Assembly (NCBI GenBank): GCA_002412495.1 | Contig: DHVE01000110.1 | Coordinates: 26,826 to 90,825 of the forward strand | Direction of reading: 5' to 3' | DNA: 64,000 bases | From: Betaproteobacteria bacterium UBA5216 | Lineage (GTDB): Bacteria > Pseudomonadota > Gammaproteobacteria > Burkholderiales > SG8-41 | Shown here: piece after piece, positions 9,899-18,039 of the stretch | Layout: each line of letters begins with the position of its first letter | How positions within the stretch are numbered: position 1 is the stretch's first letter | Position numbers and translations under genes: made by a program | Notes under the pieces: generated by a model | What the model was told of the DNA's origin: nothing | Database searches by the model: none | The model's input: the letters and a program-made list of their open reading frames with translations, nothing else

Positions 9899-9912
9899 TT
9901 CATCCTTCATCC
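9885..9912. repeat. four tandem copies of the heptamer TTCATCC
   Basis: The unit TTCATCC occurs four times in a row without mismatch, and further copies of the complementary GGATGAA lie just to the left (around 9832-9860). It resembles the short heptanucleotide repeats found between genes in several bacterial groups. Copy number could vary by slippage. It lies in the 117-bp gap between yqgE and ruvX. Confidence 0.85.
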
Positions 9913-9944
9913 TTTGAATTGCCGGAATCACGGTGACAAGAACC

Positions 9945-10391
9945 ATGGACACGCCCCCTCAAACGGGCGCCGTGCTTGCCTTCGATTTCGGCGAGAAGCG
10001 CATCGGCGTTGCCGTGGCGGATTTGACGGTGGGCATCTCGCATCCTCTGCAAACCATTCACGCCGAAGACAACGACACGCGATTTGCCGCCATCGGTGCG
10101 TTGATTGCCGAGTGGAAGCCGGTTCAACTCATCGTCGGCGAACCGCACCACGCGGACGGTGGCGCGCATGAGATCGCCCGTCTCGCGCGGCGCTTTGCGC
10201 AGCGACTCGAAGGGCGGTTTTCATTGCCGGTGACGCTGGTGGATGAAACCCTCAGTTCGCAGGCAGCCGAGTCGCAATTGCACGCACAGGGCGTACACGG
10301 CGATAAACTGGCGGCGGCCGTCGATGCGGCGGCCGCGCGCGAGATTCTGGAAACCTGGCTGGCGCAGCAGCGCCGCAAACGCCTTTCATAA
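9945..10391 (+). CDS. ruvX: YqgF/RuvX family RNase H-fold nuclease (putative Holliday junction resolvase)
   Basis: RNase H-like nuclease implicated in processing of pre-16S rRNA 5' ends and once proposed as a resolvase. Key stretches: LAFDFGEKRIGVAVAD (first catalytic Asp in FDFG), LIVGEPHHADG, VTLVDETLSSQAAE (catalytic Glu in DET) and the C-terminal KLAAAVDAAAAREILETWL, in which VDAAAA supplies the last acidic residue. The 148-residue length from the ATG at 9945 is normal; a GTG at 9933 would add four residues. Neither start has a clear ribosome-binding site. It stands in the common yqgE-ruvX-(pyrR) order. Confidence 0.94.
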   Translation: MDTPPQTGAVLAFDFGEKRIGVAVADLTVGISHPLQTIHAEDNDTRFAAIGALIAEWKPVQLIVGEPHHADGGAHEIARLARRFAQRLEGRFSLPVTLVDETLSSQAAESQLHAQGVHGDKLAAAVDAAAAREILETWLAQQRRKRLS

Positions 10392-10429
10392 TCAAGAAAA
10401 TACTCAACAAAAACATATACCTACACGCC

Positions 10430-11368
10430 ATGACCCACGACATCCTCATTAACGCCAAAGGCCACAAGGGCACGTACGACCGTCTGGTGCGGGAGTTTTC
10501 CGCCGTCAGTTTGTTCGAAGCCAAGGACCGCGCGGCGGCGCTGAAAGAAGCCGCGCCGCGCGTGCGCGGGCTGGCAAGCACGGGCCACGCGCGCGTGGAT
10601 GCCGCGCTGATGGACGCTCTGCCCAAGCTGGAAATCATCGCAAACTTCGGGGTTGGCGTCGACCAGATCGATCTGGATGCGGCGAAGCAGCGCGGCATCA
10701 TCGTCACCAACACCGCTGGCGCACTGAATGAATGCGTCGCCGACTGCGCGATGGCGGTGGTGCTGAACACGCTGCGCAAAATTCCGCAGTCGGGCGTTTA
10801 TCTGCGCGCGGGCCTGTGGCAATCGCAGGGCGCCTATCCGCTGGGCACCTCGCTCGGCGGCAAGACGCTCGGCATCCTCGGCCTAGGGCGCATCGGCGCG
10901 GAAATCGCCAAGCGCGCGCAAGCCTTCGGCATGAAGATTCGCTATCACAACCGCCGCCAAAAGGACGTGTCGTTCGCCTACGACCCCGACGCCGTGACGC
11001 TGGCAGAAAACTCGGACGTGCTGATGGTCATCACGCCCGGCGGCGCGGACACCGAGAAGCTGGTCAATGCGCAAGTGCTCGACGCGCTGGGGCCACAAGG
11101 CTATCTCATCAACGTCGCGCGTGGCAGCGTGATCGATGAGCCGGTGGTGCTGCGTTATTTGCAGGAGAAAAGAATCGCCGGCGCGGGGCTGGATGTGTTC
11201 GAACACGAGCCCAAGGTACCGCCGGAATTTTTTGCGCTCGACAACGTGGTGCTGACACCCCACGTCGCCAGCGCCACCCACGAAACCCGCACCGCGATGG
11301 GCAACCTGCAAATCGAGAACCTGCATCTGCACTTTGCGGGCAAGCCGGTGAAGACGCCGGTGGTTTGA
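10430..11368 (+). CDS. D-isomer-specific 2-hydroxyacid dehydrogenase (glyoxylate/hydroxypyruvate reductase type)
   Basis: NAD(P)H-dependent reductase of 2-oxoacids such as glyoxylate or hydroxypyruvate. The 312-residue protein has the family order: substrate domain with IIANFGVGVDQIDLDAAKQRG, Rossmann motif LGGKTLGILGLGRIGAEIA, catalytic Arg in LINVARGSVIDE, Glu in GLDVFEHEP and His in LTPHVASATHET, i.e. the Arg-Glu-His triad. The residue after the Rossmann strand (YHNRRQKD) contains Arg residues, which favours NADPH. The exact substrate cannot be read from the sequence. The gene is inserted between ruvX and pyrR on the same strand, 38 bp after ruvX. Confidence 0.9.
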   Translation: MTHDILINAKGHKGTYDRLVREFSAVSLFEAKDRAAALKEAAPRVRGLASTGHARVDAALMDALPKLEIIANFGVGVDQIDLDAAKQRGIIVTNTAGALNECVADCAMAVVLNTLRKIPQSGVYLRAGLWQSQGAYPLGTSLGGKTLGILGLGRIGAEIAKRAQAFGMKIRYHNRRQKDVSFAYDPDAVTLAENSDVLMVITPGGADTEKLVNAQVLDALGPQGYLINVARGSVIDEPVVLRYLQEKRIAGAGLDVFEHEPKVPPEFFALDNVVLTPHVASATHETRTAMGNLQIENLHLHFAGKPVKTPVV

Positions 11369-11487
11369 AGGCCAGTGGCGCTGCTAGCGCAGACCGAGCA
11401 ACGGCGCTCGGCGTGACAGCGGCGGGCCCGTAAAAACCTTTAATCGGCCGGGCGCGTTGTGTTACGCTACGTCCCCAATAAACGCCC

Positions 11488-12021
11488 ATGAACAACAAGC
11501 CGGGTAACCCACCTTCGCCCCCTTCGAATCCGCTGCCGGATGCCGAGCAATTGCTCTCCCGGCTGCTGGATCAAATGAAGCCCGTCGCCGGGCCCGATAC
11601 GGGCATCATCGGCATTCATACCGGCGGTGTGTGGGTCGCGGAGCGGTTGCACGCCGCGCTCGGCGTCAAGGCGCCACTCGGCACGCTGGATGTCTCTTTT
11701 TACCGCGATGATTTCGAAAAAATCGGCCTGCATCGCAATGTCAAATCCTCGGATCTTCCGTTTGATGTCGAAGGCCGCCGCCTGATTCTGGTGGACGACG
11801 TGCTCTACACCGGGCGCACCATTCGCGCGGCGATGAACGTGCTGTTCGATTATGGCCGTCCGGCCAGCATACAGCTCGCGGCGCTGGTGGACCGCGGCGG
11901 GCGCGAGCTGCCGATCCGCGCGGATTTTCTCGGCGGCGACATTACCCTTGCCGTGTCGCAAAGCGTCGAATTGATCCGCGATGGCGCGGGCAAACTATCC
12001 CTGAAGCTGCACGAGAACTGA
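11488..12021 (+). CDS. pyrR: bifunctional pyr regulator / uracil phosphoribosyltransferase PyrR
   Basis: Type I phosphoribosyltransferase of the PyrR family. The PRPP-binding loop is [20 protein letters not shown] (about residues 91-110), and [17 protein letters not shown] is the family's N-terminal substrate region. In Gram-positive bacteria PyrR binds mRNA leaders; in proteobacteria with pyrR-pyrB-pyrC' operons its regulatory role is less clear. The N-terminal tail is Pro- and Asn-rich ([14 protein letters not shown]). The ATG of pyrB follows one base after the stop, so the genes are co-transcribed. No ribosome-binding site of note precedes the ATG at 11488. Confidence 0.94.
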   Translation: MNNKPGNPPSPPSNPLPDAEQLLSRLLDQMKPVAGPDTGIIGIHTGGVWVAERLHAALGVKAPLGTLDVSFYRDDFEKIGLHRNVKSSDLPFDVEGRRLILVDDVLYTGRTIRAAMNVLFDYGRPASIQLAALVDRGGRELPIRADFLGGDITLAVSQSVELIRDGAGKLSLKLHEN

Positions 12022-12022
12022 C

Positions 12023-12991
12023 ATGTGGCTTGATCCGCGTAATCCGCAACTGAACAAAAACGGCGAACTGCATCATCTGCTGTCGCTCGACGGCCTGCCC
12101 GCCGACGTGCTGCGGCAAATACTCGACGCGGCCGCGTCCTTCGTGGGCGTGACACAGCGCGAGGTAAAAAAAGTGCCGCTGCTGCGCGGCAAGTCGGTGT
12201 TCAACATCTTTTTCGAGAACTCCACGCGCACGCGCACCACGTTCGAGATCGCCGCCAAGCGCCTGTCGGCGGACGTGATTAATCTGGCCATCGCGCAGTC
12301 GTCCACCAGCAAGGGCGAGAGCATGCTCGACACGGTGGCCAATCTCGCGGCGATGCAGGCCGACATGTTCGTGGTACGGCATGCGGCGAGTGGCGCTCCC
12401 TACCTGATCGCTAAGCACGTGGGCGCGGACATTCACGTGATCAACGCCGGCGACGGGCGCCATCAGCACCCGACGCAGGGCTTGCTCGACATGTTCACCA
12501 TTCGCCACTACAAAAAGGATTTCACCAACCTGCGCGTGGCCATCATCGGTGACATTCTGCATTCGCGCGTGGCGCGCTCGCAGATACACGCGCTAACCAC
12601 GCTGGGCTGCCCCGAAATCCGCGTCATCAGCCCGCGCACGCTGATCCCTTCGGACATTCGCAGCCTCGGCGTGCAGGTGTATCACGATCTGCGCGAGGGC
12701 TTGAAGGACGTGGATGTGGTGAGCACGCTGCGCCTGCAGAATGAACGCATGAAGGGCGCGCTGCTGGCCTCCGGCGAAGAGTTCTACAAATACTACGGCA
12801 TCACCGATGACAAGCTGGCGCTCGCCAAGCCCGACGCCATCGTGCTGCATCCGGGGCCGATGAATCGCGGCGTGGAAATTGATTCCGGCGTCGCCGACGG
12901 CAAGCAGTCGGTGATTCTGCCGCAGGTAAGTTTCGGCATTGCCATCCGCATGGCAGTGATGAGTATTGTCGCGGGCGGATGGCGCGGGTGA
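12023..12991 (+). CDS. pyrB: aspartate carbamoyltransferase catalytic subunit
   Basis: Condenses carbamoyl phosphate with L-aspartate, the committed step of pyrimidine synthesis. Recognisable motifs: carbamoyl-phosphate loop [48 protein letters not shown], and [13 protein letters not shown] near the C-terminus. The 322 residues include an N-terminal extension of about ten residues typical of class A ATCases that associate with a PyrC' subunit. It starts one base after pyrR and is followed 7 bp later by the dihydroorotase-like gene, which supports a PyrB/PyrC' dodecamer of the Pseudomonas type. Confidence 0.97.
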   Translation: MWLDPRNPQLNKNGELHHLLSLDGLPADVLRQILDAAASFVGVTQREVKKVPLLRGKSVFNIFFENSTRTRTTFEIAAKRLSADVINLAIAQSSTSKGESMLDTVANLAAMQADMFVVRHAASGAPYLIAKHVGADIHVINAGDGRHQHPTQGLLDMFTIRHYKKDFTNLRVAIIGDILHSRVARSQIHALTTLGCPEIRVISPRTLIPSDIRSLGVQVYHDLREGLKDVDVVSTLRLQNERMKGALLASGEEFYKYYGITDDKLALAKPDAIVLHPGPMNRGVEIDSGVADGKQSVILPQVSFGIAIRMAVMSIVAGGWRG

Positions 12992-12998
12992 AACACGA

Positions 12999-14291
12999 AT
13001 GAAAATTCACATCAAGGGCGGCCGTCTCATCGACCCGCGCAATAACATCGATGCCGCGCGCGACGTGTACATCGCCGCCGGCAAAGTCGTCGCCGTGGGC
13101 GCGGCGCCCGACGGCTTCACCGCCAATCGCACCATCGACGCGTCGGGCAAAATCGTCTGTCCCGGACTGGTGGATTTATCGGCGCGCCTGCGTGAACCGG
13201 GCTTTGAATACATCGCCACGCTGGAGTCGGAAATGAATGCCGCCTGCGCTGGCGGCGTGACCAGTCTCGCGTGCCCGCCCGACACCGATCCGCCGCTCGA
13301 CGAGCCGGGACTGGTGGAAATGCTCAAATACCGTGCGCGTAATCTCAATAAGGCGCGCGTCTACCCGATCGGCGCGCTGACCGAGGCGCTGAAAGGCGCG
13401 CGGCTCACCGAGATGGCGGAACTGCGCGACGCGGGCTGCGTGGCGTTTTCGCATGCCGACGTGCCGCTCAATGACAACCAGGTGCTGTATTACGCCATGC
13501 AGTACGCGGCCACGTTTAATATTCCTGTCTGGCTGCGCCCGCAGGATGCATCGCTCGCCCGTAACGGCGTGGCGCACGATGGCCAGGTGGCCACGCGGCT
13601 GGGGCTGCCGTCGATACCGGTGTGCGCGGAAACCGCCGCCTTGTCAGTGATTCTGCTGCTCGCGCGCGAGACCGGCGCGCGCGTGCATCTGTGCCGGTTA
13701 TCGAGCGCCGACGGCATCAACATGGTGCGGCGCGCGCGGCATGACGGCGCGGCAGTGACGTGCGATGTCGCCGTGCATCATCTGCACTTGTCTGAAATGG
13801 ACATCGGTTATTTTGATGCGCACTGCCATTTGATTCCGCCGCTTCGCAGCCAGCGCGACCGCGACGCGCTACGCAAGGCGCTCGCCGATCACACCATCGA
13901 TGCCGTGTGTTCCGACCACTGCCCGGTGGACGACGACGCCAAGCAATTGCCGTTTTCGGAATCCGAACCCGGCGCAACAGGACTGGAATTGCTGCTGCCG
14001 CTCACGCTGAAATGGGCGGACGAAGATCAGGTGGCGCTGCCGACCGCGCTGGCGCGCATCACCACCCACGCAGCGAATATCCTGGGAATCGACGCGGGCC
14101 ACCTCGCGGTGGGCGCGGACGCGGATGTGTGTGTGTTCGACGCGGAGCGCTACTGGAAAGTCGAGCCATCTTCGCTGCTGAGTCAGGGCAAGAACACTCC
14201 GTACAGCGGGCTGGAACTCAAGGGCCGCGTTACGCATACGCTGGTCGGCGGACAGATCGCGTATGAACTGCGCGCGCACGAATTGAAGTAG
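12999..14291 (+). CDS. pyrX: dihydroorotase-like protein, probably inactive structural subunit of ATCase (PyrC'/PyrX)
   Basis: Amidohydrolase-fold protein of the type I dihydroorotase family, 430 residues. Active enzymes have the metal-binding H-x-H in VDxHxHLREPG; here the same place reads VDLSARLREPGFE, so both His are replaced. Other parts remain (HCHLIPPLRSQRDRDAL, VCSDHCPVDDD, KNTPYSGLELKGRV). This is the pattern of the non-catalytic PyrC' subunit, needed to assemble PyrB into an active ATCase in pseudomonads and many beta/gammaproteobacteria. A separate active dihydroorotase is expected elsewhere in the genome. The start ATG at 12999 is 7 bp after pyrB; a longer reading into pyrB has no family support. 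Confidence 0.92.
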   Translation: MKIHIKGGRLIDPRNNIDAARDVYIAAGKVVAVGAAPDGFTANRTIDASGKIVCPGLVDLSARLREPGFEYIATLESEMNAACAGGVTSLACPPDTDPPLDEPGLVEMLKYRARNLNKARVYPIGALTEALKGARLTEMAELRDAGCVAFSHADVPLNDNQVLYYAMQYAATFNIPVWLRPQDASLARNGVAHDGQVATRLGLPSIPVCAETAALSVILLLARETGARVHLCRLSSADGINMVRRARHDGAAVTCDVAVHHLHLSEMDIGYFDAHCHLIPPLRSQRDRDALRKALADHTIDAVCSDHCPVDDDAKQLPFSESEPGATGLELLLPLTLKWADEDQVALPTALARITTHAANILGIDAGHLAVGADADVCVFDAERYWKVEPSSLLSQGKNTPYSGLELKGRVTHTLVGGQIAYELRAHELK

Positions 14292-14305
14292 CGTTTCCGC
14301 ACACA

Positions 14306-14329
14306 AGCCGCCGGTTCACACCGGCGGTT
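14306..14329 (+). terminator. GC-rich hairpin at the end of the pyr unit
   Basis: CCGCCGGT (14308-14315) pairs with ACCGGCGG (14320-14327) across a TCAC loop, extended by a G-T and an A-T pair. It is followed by TTCTGCT rather than a clean T run, so it is a hairpin-type terminator of moderate likelihood or an mRNA-stabilising structure. It lies 15 bp after the pyrX stop and before prlC. Confidence 0.6.
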
Positions 14330-14378
14330 CTGCTAGACTTCCCCGTCCTTTTGTCCCGCTATTTGCAAAGTTAAAGTC

Positions 14379-16415
14379 ATGAACCCCTTACTGGATTTTT
14401 CGGGCCTGCCGCGCTTTGCGGACTTCAAGGTCGAGCACGTCACGCCCGCCGTCGATACGCTGCTGGCGGAATGCAAATCGGTCATTGAAAAAGCCGCCGC
14501 CGATGCAACGCCCGCGACCTGGCGCGAGTTTGTCGAACCGATGGAGAACGCCAATGAACGCCTCGGTCGCGCGTGGGGTCAGGTCGGACATCTCAACGCG
14601 GTGATGAACAGCGCGGCACTGCGCGAGGTTTACAACGCGAATCTGCCAAAGATCACCGAGTACTACACGGAACTGGGGCAGAATGAAAAATTATTCAATA
14701 AATACAAACAATTACGATCGTCCAGCGACTTCGGTGGATTATCGCGCGCGCAGCAAAAAATCGTCGAAAACGAACTGCGTGATTTTCGTCTGGGCGGCGC
14801 GGAATTGCCCGCCGACAAGAAGGCGCGCTTCAAGGCGATCTGCGAAGAGCTGTCGAAATTGTCGTCGCGTTTTTCCGACAACGTGCTCGATGCCACCAAT
14901 GCGTTTGTGCATTTTGTGACGGATGAAAAGGGCCTTGCGGGGTTGCCGGATGATACGCGTCAGGCCGCGCGTGAAGCCGCCGAAAAAGACAACAAGCCCG
15001 GCTGGAAATTCACGCTGCATGCGCCTTCGTATTTGCCGGTGATGCAATACGCGGACGACCGCGCGTTTCGCGCGTTGATGTATCGCGCGTCAGCAACGCG
15101 CGCCTCGGAATTTGGCGAGGCGAAGCTCGACAACACGCCGCTCATCGCCGACATCGTGAAATTGCGCAAGGAACTCGCGCAACTGCTCGGCTTTAACAAC
15201 TACGCCGAGTATTCGCTTGAGCCGAAAATGGCGGAGTCTCCCACGCAGGTGATCGATTTTCTGAACGAGTTGGCCGCGCGCGCCAAGCCCTACGCCGAAC
15301 GCGACCTGAAGGAGCTTACCGATTTCGCGCGCGCGGAACTGGGCATGAACCAGCTCGACGCATGGGATATTCCCTATGCCTCGGAAAAGCTGCGCGTGTC
15401 GCGTTATGCGTTTTCGGAACAGGAGGTCAAGCAGTACCTGCCTGAAACCACCGTGGTGCCCGGCATGTTCAAGCTGATCGAAACGCTTTACGGTTTGACC
15501 ATCACGGCTTCCGAAGCACCGCTGTGGCACGATGCCGTGCGCTTTTATTCGATACACGATAAAGCCGGCGCGCTGGTCGGGCAGTTTTATCTGGACCTGT
15601 ATGCGCGTGAAACCAAGCGCGGCGGCGCGTGGATGGACGACGCCATCACGCGGCGGCGGCTGGCATCCGGCGTGCAGGCGCCCGTGGCATATCTGAATTG
15701 CAATTTCTCGGCGCCGATTGGTGGACAGGGCGGGCAGCCCGCACAGTTCACGCACGACGAGGTAATCACACTGTTTCACGAATTCGGCCATGGCTTGCAC
15801 CACTTGCTGACACAAGTGGATTACCTCGGCGTCTCCGGCATTCATGGCGTTGAGTGGGATGCGGTGGAGCTTCCCAGCCAGTTCATGGAAAATTTCTGTT
15901 GGGAATGGGACGTGCTGCGCCCCATGACGCGTCATGCACAAACGGGAAAACCATTACCGAAGTCGCTGTTCGACAAGATGATCGCGGCCAAGAATTTCCA
16001 GAGTGGCATGCAAACCGTGCGGCAGATTGAATTCTCGCTGTTTGATCTGGAACTGCATTCGAGCTTTGATCCGGCCGGAACCAAGACCGCGCTCGATCTG
16101 GTCAACGACGTGCGCCGCCGCGTGGCGGTGGTGATACCGCCTGATTACAACCGTTTCCCCAACAGCTTTTCACACATCTTCGCGGGTGGCTACGCGGCGG
16201 GCTATTACAGTTACAAATGGGCGGAAGTGCTGTCCGCCGACGCGTTCAGTCTGTTCGAGGAAAAAGGCGTGCTCGATCCGGCGGTGGGCCAGCGTTTTCG
16301 CAATGAAATTCTGGCGGTGGGCGGCAGCCGGCCGGCGCTGGAATCATTCAAGGCGTTTCGCGGTCGCGAGCCCACGATAGATGCGTTGCTGCGCCACAAC
16401 GGCATGGCTGCGTGA
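14379..16415 (+). CDS. prlC: oligopeptidase A (M3 family zinc metallopeptidase)
   Basis: Cytoplasmic thimet-type oligopeptidase that degrades peptides, including cleaved signal peptides. The zinc site is HEFGHGLHHLL (about residues 467-477, HExxH with E replaced by the normal M3 form HEFGH), and the downstream Glu ligand is in GIHGVEWDAVELPSQFMENF. SHIFAGGYAAGYYSYKWAEV near the C-terminus is also an M3 signature. The 678-residue length is normal (680 in E. coli). The ATG at 14379 opens MNPLLDFSGLPRFADF, as in homologues. It stands alone between the pyr unit and a small exported protein gene. Confidence 0.96.
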   Translation: MNPLLDFSGLPRFADFKVEHVTPAVDTLLAECKSVIEKAAADATPATWREFVEPMENANERLGRAWGQVGHLNAVMNSAALREVYNANLPKITEYYTELGQNEKLFNKYKQLRSSSDFGGLSRAQQKIVENELRDFRLGGAELPADKKARFKAICEELSKLSSRFSDNVLDATNAFVHFVTDEKGLAGLPDDTRQAAREAAEKDNKPGWKFTLHAPSYLPVMQYADDRAFRALMYRASATRASEFGEAKLDNTPLIADIVKLRKELAQLLGFNNYAEYSLEPKMAESPTQVIDFLNELAARAKPYAERDLKELTDFARAELGMNQLDAWDIPYASEKLRVSRYAFSEQEVKQYLPETTVVPGMFKLIETLYGLTITASEAPLWHDAVRFYSIHDKAGALVGQFYLDLYARETKRGGAWMDDAITRRRLASGVQAPVAYLNCNFSAPIGGQGGQPAQFTHDEVITLFHEFGHGLHHLLTQVDYLGVSGIHGVEWDAVELPSQFMENFCWEWDVLRPMTRHAQTGKPLPKSLFDKMIAAKNFQSGMQTVRQIEFSLFDLELHSSFDPAGTKTALDLVNDVRRRVAVVIPPDYNRFPNSFSHIFAGGYAAGYYSYKWAEVLSADAFSLFEEKGVLDPAVGQRFRNEILAVGGSRPALESFKAFRGREPTIDALLRHNGMAA

Positions 16416-16508
16416 GCGGCGCCCGTGCCGGGCCACGCTTTGCGGTAATCTTTTGCAAGTGCTAAAGTGAATCGCCGGAACGGAATCACAATCACGAGGT
16501 ACGCCATC

Positions 16509-17186
16509 ATGAAAATATTCACGCCGTTTTTGTGGGTGCTGCTCGGTGTCGCGATGTCCGCGAATGCCGCCCAGTTGTATCGATGGGTTGATGCCAAGGG
16601 CAACGTGGAGTGGCGCGATACGCCGCCGCCCGCATCCGCGCCCGCCAAGAAAATCGAGCAGCGAAAAATGGGCGACAACGTCACGCCGGGCGAGGATATG
16701 CCCTACGCCGTGCAACTGGCAATGAAAAATCACCCCGTAACCCTGTGGGCAACCGACTGCGGTGCGGCTTGCACCAGCGCGCGCGCGCATCTGAACCGGC
16801 GCGGCATTCCGTATACCGACAAGAATCCGCAGTCGGATTTTGACGCCTTCAAGAAAATCTCGCCCGATGGCAGCGTTCCGTTCCTTCAGGTCGGCAGCGC
16901 GCGCTTGAAAGGTTATCTGGAGTCCGAGTGGGACAACACACTCGACTATGCAGGCTACCCGCGCACCGGCGTCGCCTTGAGACCCAAACCCGCCGCACCG
17001 GCACCGAAACCCGCGGCCGATGGCGCGAAGCCCGCAGACCCCGCTGGCGCAACAACGCCCGGCCAGACCGCCGCCGCACCCACCACTACACCCGCCACGC
17101 CTGCGCAGCCAGCGGCACCCGCGCCTTCCCCATCCGCGACGCCAACGTCTACGCCTGCCCCGGTGACAGTGCCGGCGATTCGCTAG
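16509..17186 (+). CDS. exported DUF4124 protein with glutaredoxin-like domain and Pro/Ala-rich tail
   Basis: A 225-residue secreted or periplasmic protein of unknown role. A signal peptide (about 1-20: MKIFTPFLWVLLGVAMSANA) is followed by a DUF4124 domain (AQLYRWVDAKGNVEWRDTPPP), then a thioredoxin/glutaredoxin-like domain with a C-x-x-x-C site (WATDCGAACTSARAHL), GIPYTDKNP and the cis-Pro-like SVPFLQV. The last 60-65 residues are almost only Pro, Ala and Thr, a likely flexible linker or wall-spanning tail. I chose ATG 16509 because the signal peptide then begins correctly and CGAGG lies upstream. It could be a periplasmic thiol reductase, but that is inference. Confidence 0.85.
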   Translation: MKIFTPFLWVLLGVAMSANAAQLYRWVDAKGNVEWRDTPPPASAPAKKIEQRKMGDNVTPGEDMPYAVQLAMKNHPVTLWATDCGAACTSARAHLNRRGIPYTDKNPQSDFDAFKKISPDGSVPFLQVGSARLKGYLESEWDNTLDYAGYPRTGVALRPKPAAPAPKPAADGAKPADPAGATTPGQTAAAPTTTPATPAQPAAPAPSPSATPTSTPAPVTVPAIR

Positions 17187-17258
17187 TTCGCGTCTATTGC
17201 TGGTTACACAAACGGGCTGCACAAGCCTTTCGCCTGTTTTCAGTGGGTTAAAAATCCT

Positions 17259-18023
17259 ATGCGCCTGGCCACATGGAACGTTAATTCGCTGAAAGTGCGT
17301 TTGCCGCACGTGCTGGCATGGCTCGATCGACAAAAGCCCGACGTGTTATGCGTACAGGAGACCAAAACCGAGGACGCCAATTTTCCGGCGCAAGCCATTG
17401 CCGACGCCGGCTACCAGGCGCTCTACAGCGGACAAAAAACCTATAACGGCGTGGCGCTGTTATCGCGTACGGCTGGCGTAGACGTGACCGCCGGCATTCC
17501 GGGCTTTGAAGACCCGCAAAAGCGCGTGCTGGCCGCGACCTACGGCGACACACGCGTGATCTGCGTGTACATTCCCAACGGGGAATCGGTCGAATCCGAC
17601 AAGTATCAATACAAACTCAAGTGGCTCGCCGCGCTGACCGAATGGCTGCGCGCCGAGTTACAAAAATACCCGAAGCTGGCGCTGCTCGGCGATTACAACA
17701 TCGCGCCGGAAGACCGTGATGTGTGGGATCCGAAGGAATGGGAAGGCAAGGTCTTGTTCAGCGCGCAGGAACATGCCGCATTGAATGCCTTGCTGGCGCT
17801 CGGTCTGAAAGACAGCTTCCGGATGTTCGAACAACCCGAGCGATCCTTCACATGGTGGGATTACCGCATGAAAGCGTTCCAGCGCAAGATGGGGCTGCGC
17901 ATCGATCACATTCTGCTGTCGGATCCGCTGGCAAGAAACTGTACCGCCTGCGCGGTGGATGTCGAGCCGCGCAAGCTCGAACGGCCTTCGGATCACGCGC
18001 CGGTGTTCGCCGATTTGCAGTGA
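17259..18023 (+). CDS. xth: exodeoxyribonuclease III
   Basis: AP endonuclease / 3' exonuclease of base-excision repair, EEP superfamily. Signatures in order: ATWNVNSLKVRLPHVL with the metal-binding Asn, VLCVQETKTEDANFP with the metal-binding Glu, VYIPNGESVESDKYQYK, LLGDYNIAPEDRDVWDP (catalytic Asp/Asn), LRIDHILLSDPLA and the final PSDHAPVFADL with the catalytic His. The 254-residue length is typical. The gene is convergent with ntrC, with only 16 bp between the stop codons. Confidence 0.96.
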   Translation: MRLATWNVNSLKVRLPHVLAWLDRQKPDVLCVQETKTEDANFPAQAIADAGYQALYSGQKTYNGVALLSRTAGVDVTAGIPGFEDPQKRVLAATYGDTRVICVYIPNGESVESDKYQYKLKWLAALTEWLRAELQKYPKLALLGDYNIAPEDRDVWDPKEWEGKVLFSAQEHAALNALLALGLKDSFRMFEQPERSFTWWDYRMKAFQRKMGLRIDHILLSDPLARNCTACAVDVEPRKLERPSDHAPVFADLQ

Positions 18024-18039
18024 AGGGGTTGTGGCGGCG

